A stretch of 64,000 nt of DNA from Corynebacterium confusum (lineage in GTDB: Bacteria; Actinomycetota; Actinomycetes; Mycobacteriales; Mycobacteriaceae). The notes under the pieces are model-generated. The model saw nothing but the letters and a program-made list of their open reading frames with translations, made no database searches and had not been told where the DNA came from. The translations under genes were made by a program, and so were the position numbers. Below, in pieces: positions 1 through 8,519 of the stretch. The first letter of the stretch is position 1. Every line of letters begins with the position of its first letter. The stretch is from positions 894,294 through 958,293 of the forward strand of contig NZ_CP047202.1 of NCBI RefSeq assembly GCF_030408715.1. Reading direction: 5' to 3'.

Positions 1-933
<933 letters not shown>

Positions 934-956
934 GCGCACTTACAACTAGAATTTCA

Positions 957-966
957 GCCCCGGGTC
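957..966 (+). terminator. Left arm of the eno terminator, split by an IS
   Basis: GCCCCGGG at 957-964 plus loop bases TC at 965-966. The complementary arm CCCGGGGC is at 9388-9395. Removing 967-9382 and one copy of the duplicated GTC rebuilds an 8-bp perfect stem with loop TCTT. Confidence 0.8.
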
Positions 967-1030
967 TGAACTGCTCCCCATTAGTTGGACTGAGAAATCA
1001 GTTGCCAACAACTAGTGGGGAGCATTTTCT

Positions 1031-1513
1031 TTGAGAGCAGGTAGTTCGCTGAGTGAAGTTCAGCGTGAGCAGTTAGTGGAGCTTTTCGAGCAGGGAATGG
1101 GTTGCCGAGCCGCTGCTCGTGTTGTCGGTGTCTCGAGAGACGCAACGCGTAGACTTTATCGCCGTTTCCAACTGCGTGGCAGACTATGTCTCGTGGAGAA
1201 ACCAAACAAGCAGCACTACTCCTTCGAGGCGAAGAAGGAGGTTGTAGAACGTCATCTTGCGGGTGAGTCGATGATGGATCTTGCCCGAGAGTTCAATCTT
1301 TCATCCGACCACCTCGTCAAGGACTGGGTGGCTAAGTGGCGCAGAGGCGGCGACGAGGCTCTGCGCCCGAAGCCGAAGGGCAGGCCCAAAGGATCGGCTG
1401 CGCCGAAACGCCTCACGGAAGAGGAAAAGCTTCGCCGCCAGGTTGAGCGGCTGGAAGCGGAAAACGCCTACTTAAAAAAATTGCGAGACTTGAGGAACCA
1501 GGGACACGCCTGA
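1031..1513 (+). CDS. IS3-family transposase OrfA (outer element)
   Basis: A 160-residue protein with two helix-turn-helix regions, around residues 8-35 (EQLVELFEQGMGCRAAARVV) and 50-85 (KKEVVERHLAGESMMDLARE). It ends in a leucine-zipper-like segment (residues 128-152) used for OrfA/OrfB pairing. Start is a TTG just inside the left inverted repeat. Near its end there is a run of seven A at 1474-1480; a -1 slip there continues into IARLEEPGTRLKAQAIVIL, the beginning of OrfB, so a programmed -1 frameshift fusion is expected in the intact element. Here OrfB is cut 57 bases later by an IS256-type element, so the transposase cannot be made. Confidence 0.9.
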   Translation: MRAGSSLSEVQREQLVELFEQGMGCRAAARVVGVSRDATRRLYRRFQLRGRLCLVEKPNKQHYSFEAKKEVVERHLAGESMMDLAREFNLSSDHLVKDWVAKWRRGGDEALRPKPKGRPKGSAAPKRLTEEEKLRRQVERLEAENAYLKKLRDLRNQGHA

Positions 1514-1536
1514 AAGCCCAGGCAATCGTCATCCTC

Positions 1537-2970
1537 GAGCGTGTCAAGTTGTTTGTGTGTGGGGCTGGGTTTATAGGTATTTGTCGAAGCGGTCGGGATA
1601 GGCCACGGCCATTTGGTTGATGGCTTGTTTCCAGCCGGAAACTCGGGCTCCTTCCATAAGTCTGCCGGCTGTTCTTGAGACTCGTTTGCCTTGCTTTGCT
1701 CTCTTGGCGGCTCGTTTGTCTTCAATGTTGCAGATCATCAACCACAGCGTCTTTAGTGCTGATTCATCGTTGGTGAACTGCACCCTGTTGCGAGTGGCTT
1801 TACGCAGCTCATTGTTAAAAGATTCAATGGAATTCGTTGTATAGATGACCTTTCTGGCTGCTGGTGGGAACTGCAGAAACGGGACAAACCGGCCCCAGGC
1901 GTCCTGCCAGACCTTGACTGAGCGGGGATACTTCTCACCCAGCTCGGAAGCCTCGAATTCGTCTAAGGCCGCCTTAGCTGTGGACTCGTCTGTAGCGGTG
2001 TAGACCTTCTTCAACGCGGCTGATACAGCCCGGCGATCCCCGTAGGCCACCCACCGGTTCGCGGCACGAATCAGGTGCACGATACAGGTTTGTACCTAGA
2101 GTTCGGCCAGGTCGCCTCCACTGCCTCTGGTAGGCCTTTGAGCCCGTCACAGCAGACGATAAAGACGTCTTTAACCCCACGGTTGGACAGGTTGGCGCAC
2201 ACTTGCGCCCAGAATGAGGCACCTTCTTCCTTGGCAATCCACAGACCCAAAATGTGCTTAATGCCGTCAAGGTCCACGCCGATTGCCATGTACGCGGACT
2301 TGTTAACTACTCGGCCGCCATCGCGGACTTTAATACGCAGCGCGTCCAGAAACATCACGGGGTAGAACTCGTCTAGCTGGCGGTTTTGCCACACCATGAC
2401 TTCATCCAAGACGGCGTCAGTAACTGCAGAAATCGTCTCATGGGAAATATCAACCCGCATCGCAGTTGCCATGTGGTGCTGGATATCCCTAATGGTCATC
2501 CCGCCGGCATACAAGCTGACAATCATGTCATCGACATCAGTCAAGCGTCTCGAGCCTTTAGGGACCATAGTTGGGATAAACGTCCCAGTCCTGTCTCTGG
2601 GGATATCCACGGTGACCGGCCCGTAGTTAGAATCCACGGTCTTTGGATACGTTCCGTTGCGGTGATTGTCTGTCCCAGCTGCAGCTTTGCCGCTCCTATC
2701 ACCAGACTCGTAGCCAAGGTGGGCATCCATTTCCGCATTCAAACCTCTGGTAATCGAGGCTTGTAGCATGCCCCGAACCAGGTCATTGGCATCCGTTGTC
2801 GACGTGCCTAGGTCATCAATCAGTTTCGCGATTTCAGGGTTAGCAAGCAGCTTCTTTTCAATCGCATCAATCTTGGCCTTATCAGCCGGATCTCGTCTCG
2901 TCACAGTAGTCATTCTGGTCCATCTCCTTATGCGGGTTAGGTTCCCACACACAAACCATCAGACACTCTC
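1537..2970 (-). mobile_element. IS256-family element, copy 1 (defective, no target duplication)
   Basis: 1434 bp, bounded by imperfect 27-bp inverted repeats: GAGCGTGTCAAGTTGTTTGT at the left and, on the reverse strand from 2970, GAGAGTGTCTGATGGTTTGT. It is nearly identical to the copy at 6934-8368, which is 1 bp longer. The 8 bases on the left (TCATCCTC) and right (GACTATCA) differ, so the normal 8-bp duplication is absent. The left flank is outer-IS OrfB and the right flank is an ABC transporter gene. This is what recombination between copies, or an adjacent deletion, would leave. Confidence 0.9.
1571..2913 (-). pseudogene. IS256-family transposase, frameshifted
   Basis: Same protein as the intact copy at 6968-8311, but one base is missing near 2092-2096 (TGTACCTAGAGTTC against TGCACCATCGAGTTC in the other copy). 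This splits it into an N-terminal part of about 280 residues and a C-terminal part of about 165 residues. The DDE core lies across both parts (FLDALRIKV and DGLKGLPEA upstream of the lesion; the glutamate in NSIESFNNELR downstream). The break falls just before the conserved segment that reads CIVHLIRAANRW in the intact copy. The element could still move if copy 2 supplies transposase in trans, since its ends look complete. Confidence 0.9.
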
Positions 2971-4042
2971 GACTATCAAGGCCTTCCGGGTCGAGACGAA
3001 GGTCATTGGCAACTTGTCCACTGAGATTGACCACGCCTACCGGAACCGGCGAAAGATGAGCTTCGTCGAAGCTGTTCTTGACCCCTTGAGTACTGTGGCT
3101 TCCTACATGGCACTTCTCGCGGTCGTCATGTTCGGGTCCATTAGGTTAAACAACGGTGATTTGTCGGGAGAGGCACTTACTATCTTCGTCACCGCACTAT
3201 TCCTGATGCTTGCCCCCATCGTGCAGGTGTCTCAGTCCCTCGGAACCTTCTTTGAGGCTAGGGGAGCACTGAGCAGAATTAACCAGCTCTTCGATCTCGA
3301 AGTTGAAGATTCAGTTGGACACGGTTGACTTCCAGAGCTTTGGCCCACCCCCTTAGGATCCATTGAGTTCGAGTCGGCATCGTACAGCCGAGAGGGCCGA
3401 ACCATCTTAGATAGCGCAACTGTAACGGTTCGACCAGGCGGGAAAGTGGCACTCACAGGAGCTTCTGGTGCGGGAAAAACCACAATATTCAGTCTTCTAC
3501 TGAAATTCTATGACACCTCGGCCGGCCACATCCGTGTCGGAGGGCGGGAGCTTAGGGACTGGAACAGGAAGGATCTTCGCACTGTGATCACCTACGTCGA
3601 GCAGGAACCTGACTTGCTTTCGGGAACACTCAGAGAAAACCTTACCCTCGGGACAGAGCAAAGTTTCGATGACGAAATTCTTATCACATTGCTAGATCAG
3701 TTCGGACTGGAAAACTTCGCCAGTACCGACGGTCTAGACCGGTTAGTGGGATCCGGCAATAGCGGGTTGTCCGGAGGAGAGCGTCAGCGAGTTGCCATCA
3801 TCCGTGCTGTCCTTCAAAGATCGCCGGTCATCCTTGTAGATGAGCCGACATCCGCTCTCGATTCAATCTCAGCAGAGTTGTCAATGAACAGGCTCTTGGA
3901 GACTGATTCCACAGTCATCTTTACCTCCCACGATGCAAACATTGTGAATCTGGCAGAACGGATTTTAGTGGTCACCGAAGGGAGAATCGTCGAAAGCAGA
4001 ACACAGATAAATTTCCCACGGTTCAACGCACAGGACATTTAG
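2971..4042 (+). pseudogene. ABC exporter (membrane domain fused to ATPase), truncated and with an in-frame stop
   Basis: The first part encodes the end of an ABC transmembrane domain (TIKAFRVETKVIGN..., two hydrophobic helices near 3100-3230). The same frame continues into a complete nucleotide-binding domain: Walker A GASGAGKTT, Q-loop YVEQEPDLLSGTLRENL, signature LSGGERQRVA, Walker B VILVDEPTSAL and H-loop FTSHD. The fused layout is that of a half-size peptide/drug exporter. Two lesions are visible: the 5' end is cut off by the IS256 right end at 2970, and a TGA at 3326-3328 interrupts the otherwise continuous frame between the domains. The ATPase domain might still be translated from an internal start such as 3446, but no SD points to that. 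It lies just upstream of the secreted DUF4258 gene and may have been linked with it. Confidence 0.85.
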
Positions 4043-4044
4043 GT

Positions 4045-4062
4045 ACACTAAAGGACACAACC
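4045..4062 (+). repeat. 18-bp inverted repeat, left copy
   Basis: ACACTAAAGGACACAACC is the exact reverse complement of 5670-5687. Each copy is flanked on its outer side by GGT (4042-4044 and 5688-5690). The pair encloses the DUF4258/DUF2283 genes and the rep fragment. No transposase is present inside. Whether these are ends of a small transposon or of two separate IS remnants cannot be told from the window. Confidence 0.6.
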
Positions 4063-4101
4063 AGATTTCCTCCCGCATGCCCTTCCCATCCAGGAGAGAT
4101 A

Positions 4102-4917
4102 ATGGATATGAAAAGAAGATTAATTGCTGTGGTCACCGGTTTCGCTGTAACTTTTTCGGGAGTTTCAGTGGCTCATGCTAGCGGTGCTGATAGTGTTGCC
4201 AGCGATTTTGGGTTGGCGCTTCAGGCGGCTTCTCCTGAGCCTCAGGAGGCCTCTCCTGAGTTGGACGATCAAGTTTCAATTGATTCTGGGGTCGTAAGCG
4301 CATCGACGACAGACGGGAAAGAAGCCTTTCTTGATCTTCCCAATAAGGAACTTGACTCATTGGGCCTAGATGAATACTCAACTTCGCCTAGTGGTGCTTC
4401 CATTGCAGTTACGGATGAAGGAGGAGGAGCTTTCCGATCTCTAATTCATATTCCTAGCCTAGAATCAAATGGCGAGTTCGAATTTTCATTTTCTAATGAT
4501 ATGACTCTCACTTACTTGCCTGATGGCGGAGTCGCAGTTCGAGATAATGACGGGGATATCTTGGGCACCCTTGATGCACCTTGGGCTATAGATGCGACAG
4601 GTGCCTCGGTCAAAACGTGGTATGAAATTCGCCAAAGCACGATAGTCCAGCATGTCGTACCGAATTCTTCAACGCAATTTCCCGTAGTAGCAGATCCCTT
4701 TTGGATCCCGTTCTTGGGCATCGTAGGTGGTCATCTCACGCGCCATGCATTGACCCAGATGGCTAAGCGGAAGATCACTAAAGAGCTAGTCGAGCACGTT
4801 ATAAAAACAGGCAGAACAAGCAAAGGTAACGGGAATACCACCGTATTTAACGGAAACGGGATTCGTGTTGTCGTTGATAATGTAAGCGGAAATGTGATTA
4901 CCGTTACGAAAGCCTAA
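4102..4917 (+). CDS. Secreted protein with C-terminal DUF4258 domain (putative toxin)
   Basis: 271 residues, preceded by an AGGAGA ribosome site 8 bases before the ATG. The N-terminus is a classical Sec signal (MKRRLIAVVTGFAVTFSGV, cleavage expected after AHA near residue 27). A beta-rich stretch follows with no family I recognise. A short hydrophobic patch (PFWIPFLGIVGG, about residues 199-210) leads into a C-terminal ~60-residue segment: HALTQMAKRKITKELVEHVI, then GNTTVFNGNGIRVVVDN and VITVTKA. That segment matches the DUF4258 pattern, a small fold related to RelE/BECR-type RNase toxins. The next gene, 2 bases downstream, is DUF2283, so toxin plus immunity/antitoxin is plausible. The region is clearly richer in A+T than the core genome. 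Toxicity is inferred, not shown. Confidence 0.7.
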   Translation: MDMKRRLIAVVTGFAVTFSGVSVAHASGADSVASDFGLALQAASPEPQEASPELDDQVSIDSGVVSASTTDGKEAFLDLPNKELDSLGLDEYSTSPSGASIAVTDEGGGAFRSLIHIPSLESNGEFEFSFSNDMTLTYLPDGGVAVRDNDGDILGTLDAPWAIDATGASVKTWYEIRQSTIVQHVVPNSSTQFPVVADPFWIPFLGIVGGHLTRHALTQMAKRKITKELVEHVIKTGRTSKGNGNTTVFNGNGIRVVVDNVSGNVITVTKA

Positions 4918-4919
4918 TT

Positions 4920-5141
4920 ATGAATTTTGATTATGACCCAGAAGCTGATGCAGCTTATCTGACCATAACGCAGTCAGGTACCCTTCCGGAACAACAGATA
5001 TCGGGAATAACTACAGAAGGAATGGAGGGAGAAATAGAGATAGACATTGATAAAAATGGAAAAGTTATTGGTATTGAGTTTGTGAAGGCTTCCTTGATTC
5101 TTCCTTCAGATTTCCTTGAGAAGTTAAACCGAACATCTTAA
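4920..5141 (+). CDS. DUF2283 family protein (putative immunity/antitoxin partner)
   Basis: 73 residues with the full DUF2283 pattern: the opening NFDYDPEADAAYLTI, an acidic middle (GEIEIDIDKNGKVIGIEFV) and the closing LILPSDFLEKL. No signal peptide or membrane segment, so it should be cytoplasmic. It starts 2 bases after the stop of the secreted DUF4258 gene and must be translated from the same message. DUF2283 genes are commonly found beside DUF4258 genes, where they are suspected toxin-antitoxin pairs. Here the DUF4258 domain is on an exported protein, so the role would be protection of the producer before export or on re-entry; this is inference. Confidence 0.75.
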   Translation: MNFDYDPEADAAYLTITQSGTLPEQQISGITTEGMEGEIEIDIDKNGKVIGIEFVKASLILPSDFLEKLNRTS

Positions 5142-5254
5142 TTCTAGCTCTCGTTTTGTCACGAGACAGGAATCTGTCCCCCTTCCCCGGTTGCTGCAGA
5201 ATAATGTGGAATCCTGACACAGTCGTGATTTCAGACGAAGCTGGTATGAGTCTT

Positions 5255-5295
5255 GGAGTTCATTTATGGGCGTTGTAACCCCATAAATGAACTCC
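5255..5295. repeat. Perfect 16-bp inverted repeat, 9-base loop
   Basis: GGAGTTCATTTATGGG (5255-5270) pairs exactly with CCCATAAATGAACTCC (5280-5295). It lies about 110 bases after the DUF2283 stop and lacks a following T run, so it may be a weak terminator for that operon or a protein-binding or recombination site. Confidence 0.6.
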
Positions 5296-5321
5296 AGTAT
5301 AAATACCGTCACAATGCCATC

Positions 5322-5367
5322 GAGGGCCACGGATATACGCGTTTATCCGTGGCCCTCATCTTTGTTT
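5322..5367 (+). terminator. Hairpin terminator
   Basis: A perfect 14-bp stem, GAGGGCCACGGATA (5322-5335) with TATCCGTGGCCCTC (5344-5357), loop of 8, followed by the T-rich ATCTTTGTTT. It would end transcription of the DUF4258/DUF2283 operon. Confidence 0.6.
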
Positions 5368-5377
5368 CATCTGCGTC

Positions 5378-5669
5378 CCAACGTCTGCCGCTGTCGCACT
5401 CATTGATGCCTATGAGCACGCCTACAACGTCGCTCATACCCACGGCGGTGCAGGCCGCGACAACGAGATGCCGCCGATGCGCGATCGCCAGACGATGGCG
5501 CGACGAGTTCGCGGCTACGTCACTCAATCTAAGAGCGCTGCTTACAACGGCTCGAGCACTCCAGGAAAAGCCACGAGTAGCGAACGCAAAGCACTAGCCA
5601 CCATGGGACGCAAAGGCGGACAGAAAGCCGCACAACGCTGGAAAACAGACCCTGAGGGTAAATATGCGC
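5378..5669 (+). pseudogene. Fragment of a corynebacterial plasmid replicase (Rep)
   Basis: An open frame without a proper start reads LIDAYEHAYNVAHTHGGAGR, then ELPP-like EMPPMRDRQTMARRVRGYV, and later ALATMGRKGGQKAAQRWKTD. These resemble the C-terminal third of replicases of the pNG2/pGA1-type corynebacterial plasmids (primase-C-like region and the basic GRKGGQKAA tail). The N-terminal replicase domain is absent. The tail is cut at the 18-bp inverted repeat at 5670-5687, after which the frame runs into unrelated sequence and stops at 5710. It shows that plasmid DNA contributed to this block. Family assignment is from memory of the motifs. Confidence 0.55.
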
Positions 5670-5687
5670 GGTTGTGTCCTTTAGTGT
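5670..5687 (-). repeat. 18-bp inverted repeat, right copy
   Basis: GGTTGTGTCCTTTAGTGT, exact reverse complement of 4045-4062. It truncates the rep fragment. The 83 bases that follow, up to 5770, hold no gene I recognise, only a small inverted repeat pairing CCCGCG near 5701 with CGCGGG near 5744. Confidence 0.6.
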
Positions 5688-5819
5688 GGTGTATCTGTAG
5701 CCCGCGGTAAGCCTTGTGCCGGTGCACAGCAAGGCGACCATCGCGGGTACCTTTCGAATCAACTCTTACTGAAGTGTCCCAGGTTTTGTTCCGTTTGAGT
5801 AGATGGGAAAATCTGGAAT

Positions 5820-6131
5820 ATGCCAAGGAAATTTGACCAGGATGCCAAGGACCGTGTGGTCCGTCTCGTGGAAGACCGCATCTTGGCGGAAAATATGTCG
5901 ATGCAAGCCGCGTGCCAGGCAGTGGCGCCGAAGCTGGGTGTGTCATGGCATACTGCTCGGCAGTGGACACAAGCTGCTCGCCGCGACGGTCGTATTGCCG
6001 AGCCGTTGCCCGAAGACCTCGTGGCAGAGGTAGCCAAGCTTCGACGTGAGAATCAAGAACTTCGCGACACCAATGAGTTGTTGAAAGCCGCCTCAGCTTT
6101 TTTCGCATCCGAACTCGACCCAAAACGTTAA
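5820..6131 (+). CDS. IS3-family transposase OrfA (inner element)
   Basis: 103 residues: a basic helix-turn-helix at about residues 5-50 (ending LGVSWHTARQWTQAARR), then a leucine-zipper segment at residues 67-92 (EVAKLRRENQELRDTNELLK). It starts at an ATG 49 bases inside the left inverted repeat. The TAA stop is followed after one codon by the ATG of OrfB in the same frame, an unusual arrangement, since OrfB of IS3 elements normally lies in the -1 frame. A T6 run near 6099-6104 could be a slip site, or OrfB may simply reinitiate. Confidence 0.9.
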   Translation: MPRKFDQDAKDRVVRLVEDRILAENMSMQAACQAVAPKLGVSWHTARQWTQAARRDGRIAEPLPEDLVAEVAKLRRENQELRDTNELLKAASAFFASELDPKR

Positions 6132-6933
6132 GAAATGATCCGATTCATCGATGAGCATCGGAATCGTTTCTCAGTCGAGTTCATCTGCCAGACGTTAAAC
6201 ACACACCGTGTTGGCGGCTTCCTTACCTTTTGTGGGTACCGCCAATCCAAGGCCCGGGGCTTAAGCTCCCGCGCTTTTCGCGACGCTGCCCTAGTAGAGC
6301 GCATTACCGAAGTTCATAAACAAAACTACGGTGTCTACGGGATTCGCAAAATGTGGCGCGTGCTGCGCCGCCAGGGCATTGACATTGGACGCGAGCAAAC
6401 AGCCCGGCTGATGCGCAGTGCTGGACTGTCCGGCAAGGGCAAAGGTGGGGCACCAATCACAACACGCAAACCCAAGGGTCCGGATCATCGCCCTGACTTG
6501 GTAAAACGTGAGTTTAAGGCCCCTGGCCCTAATCGGCTGTGGGTGGCGGACATTACCTACGTGCGCACCCGAAAAGGCTTTGTGTACACCGCGTTCGTGA
6601 CCGATGTATTCTCCCGGAGGATCGTCGGATGGGCGCTGTCCGATTCGATGCGCACCGAAGCCTTGCCGCTGCAGGCGTTGAACCAGGCAATCGTGTGCGC
6701 TAAGGAAACAACGGGCTTGATTCACCATTCAGACCACGGCTCACAATATGTGAGCATCGTCTACAACGAGCGCTTGGCCGAGCACGGTATCGCAGCGTCC
6801 ACTGGGACGGTGGGGGAGTCCTATGACAATGCTTTGGCTGAGAACGTCAACGGCTCCTACAAGAATGAGCTGATTCATAGGCGAACGTGGGCCGATGTCG
6901 TCGACGTGGAAATCGCGACGTTCGAGTGGGTGA

Positions 6934-8368
6934 GAGCGTGTCAAGTTGTTTGTGTGTGGGGCTGGGTTTATAGGTATTTGTCGAAGCGGTCGGGGTAGGC
7001 CACGGCCATTTGATTGATGGCTTGTTTCCAGCCGGAAACCCGGGCTCCTTCCATAAGCCTGCCGGCTGTTCTTGAGACTCGTTTGCCCTGCTTCGCCCTC
7101 TTTGCAGCTCGTTTGTCTTCAATATTGCAGATCATCAACCACAGTGTTTTAAGCGCTGATTCATCGTTGGTGAACTGCACCCTGTTGCGAGTAGCTTTAC
7201 GCAGCTCGTTGTTAAACGACTCAATGGAATTCGTCGTATAGATAACCTTTCTGGCCGCTGGCGGGAACTGCAGAAACGGGACAAACCGGCCCCACGCGTC
7301 CTGCCAGACCTTGACTGAGCGGGGATACTTTTCTCCCAATTCAGAGGCTTCAAATTCGTCCAAAGCAGCACGGGCTGTGGGTTCATCCGCAGCGGTGTAA
7401 ATCTTTTTTAACGCCGCCGATACACCCCGACGATCCCCGTAGGCTACCCACCGGTTCGCGGCACGAATCAGGTGCACGATACAGGTTTGCACCATCGAGT
7501 TCGGCCACGTTGCCTCGACTGCTTCAGGCAGGCCTTTCAGCCCGTCACAGCAGACAATAAAGACGTCTTTGACCCCACGATTAGCCAGGTTAGAGCACAC
7601 CTGCGCCCAGAAGGAAGCGCCTTCTTCCTTGGCGATCCACAATCCTAAAATGTGCTTGATGCCGTCGAGGTCCACGCCGATTGCCATGTACGCGGACTTG
7701 TTGACAACCCGGCCGCCGTCGCGGACTTTAATACGCAGCGCGTCCAGGAACACCACGGGGTAGAACTCGTCTAGCTGGCGGTTTTGCCACACCATGACTT
7801 CATCCAAGACGGCGTCAGTAACTGCAGAAATCGTCTCATGGGAAATATCAACCCGCATCGCAGTTGCCATGTGGTGCTGGATATCCCTAATGGTCATCCC
7901 GCCGGCATACAAGCTGATGATCATGTCATCGACATCGGTCAAACGCCTCGAGCCTTTAGGGACCATAGTCGGCAAGAATGTTCCAGCCCGATCCCTAGGG
8001 ATATCAACGGTAACTGGCCCGTAGTTAGAATCCACGGTTTTTGGGTAGGTTCCGTTGCGGTGATTGTCTGTCTCAGCTGCAGCTTTAGCTGCTCTATCGC
8101 CGGACTCGTAGCCAAGGTGAGCATCCATCTCAGCGTTTAATCCCCTAGTAATCGAGGCTTGTAGCATGCCCCGAACTAGGTCATTGGCATCCGTTGTCGA
8201 TGTGCCTAGGTCATCAATGAGTTTCGCGATTTCAGGGTTAGCAAGCAGCTTCTTTTCAATCGCATCAATCTTGGCCTTATCAGCCGGATCTCGTCTCGTC
8301 ACAGTAGTCATTCTGGTCCATCTCCTCATGCGGGTTAGGTTCCCACACACAAACCATCAGACACTCTC
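6934..8368 (-). mobile_element. IS256-family element, copy 2 (intact)
   Basis: 1435 bp with imperfect 27-bp terminal inverted repeats, flanked by a perfect 8-bp duplication GTGGGTGA at 6926-6933 and 8369-8376, as expected for IS256. Nearly identical to copy 1 at 1537-2970. It encodes a full transposase and appears capable of movement. Confidence 0.95.
6968..8311 (-). CDS. IS256-family (mutator-type) transposase, intact
   Basis: A DDE transposase of 447 residues from the preferred ATG at 8311 (MTTVTRRDP...), which has an AGGAG site about 12 bases upstream; the frame is open back to 8350. Recognisable blocks are the N-terminal LVRGMLQASITRGLNAEMDA, the central VFLDALRIKV with the first aspartate, VCCDGLKGLPEAVEATWP with the second, and TTNSIESFNNELRKATRNR with the glutamate. 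The family moves by a copy-out circle intermediate. The defective copy 1 has recognisable ends, so this protein could act on it too. Confidence 0.95.
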   Translation of the reverse strand: MTTVTRRDPADKAKIDAIEKKLLANPEIAKLIDDLGTSTTDANDLVRGMLQASITRGLNAEMDAHLGYESGDRAAKAAAETDNHRNGTYPKTVDSNYGPVTVDIPRDRAGTFLPTMVPKGSRRLTDVDDMIISLYAGGMTIRDIQHHMATAMRVDISHETISAVTDAVLDEVMVWQNRQLDEFYPVVFLDALRIKVRDGGRVVNKSAYMAIGVDLDGIKHILGLWIAKEEGASFWAQVCSNLANRGVKDVFIVCCDGLKGLPEAVEATWPNSMVQTCIVHLIRAANRWVAYGDRRGVSAALKKIYTAADEPTARAALDEFEASELGEKYPRSVKVWQDAWGRFVPFLQFPPAARKVIYTTNSIESFNNELRKATRNRVQFTNDESALKTLWLMICNIEDKRAAKRAKQGKRVSRTAGRLMEGARVSGWKQAINQMAVAYPDRFDKYL

Positions 8369-8519
8369 GTGGGTGAATTGGTGGAACGAGTCAAGGCTCC
8401 ACCAGAGCCTGGGCTACCGCACGCCGGCTGAAGTCGAAACCGAATTTTGGGAACACCACCCCAGTCGAGAAATAATGGAAATCAAGGCACAAGCCTAGGA
8501 ACAAAACCCGGGACACTTC

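Larger units (their letters stand above)
6135..8498 (+). pseudogene. IS3-family transposase OrfB (inner element), split by IS256 copy 2
   Basis: The integrase core is clear. First aspartate is in LWVADITYVRT, second in IHHSDHGSQYVS, and glutamate in ALAENVNGSYKNELI, the DDE triad. The frame is broken after FEWV at 6933 by the IS256 element. It resumes at 8377 with NWWNESRLHQSLGYRTPAEV and ends at 8498. Excising 6934-8368 and one 8-base repeat restores the reading frame perfectly (FEW-V-NWW). This insertion is therefore young and clean. Confidence 0.95.
5771..8519 (+). mobile_element. Inner IS3-family element, interrupted by IS256 copy 2
   Basis: Left end GAAGTGTCCCAGGTTTTGTT (5771-5790) matches the reverse complement of 8500-8519 with one mismatch. 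Without the nested IS256 element and its extra duplication it would be about 1.3 kb, a normal IS3 size. Flanking bases are ACT on the left and TCA on the right, so there is no target duplication; its right end abuts outer-IS OrfB directly. It is a different IS from the outer element. Confidence 0.85.

Noticed and set aside
3446..4042. Stand-alone ABC ATPase gene
   Set aside because: The frame is continuous with the upstream membrane domain except for one TGA, and no ribosome site precedes 3446. Treated as part of a broken exporter gene.
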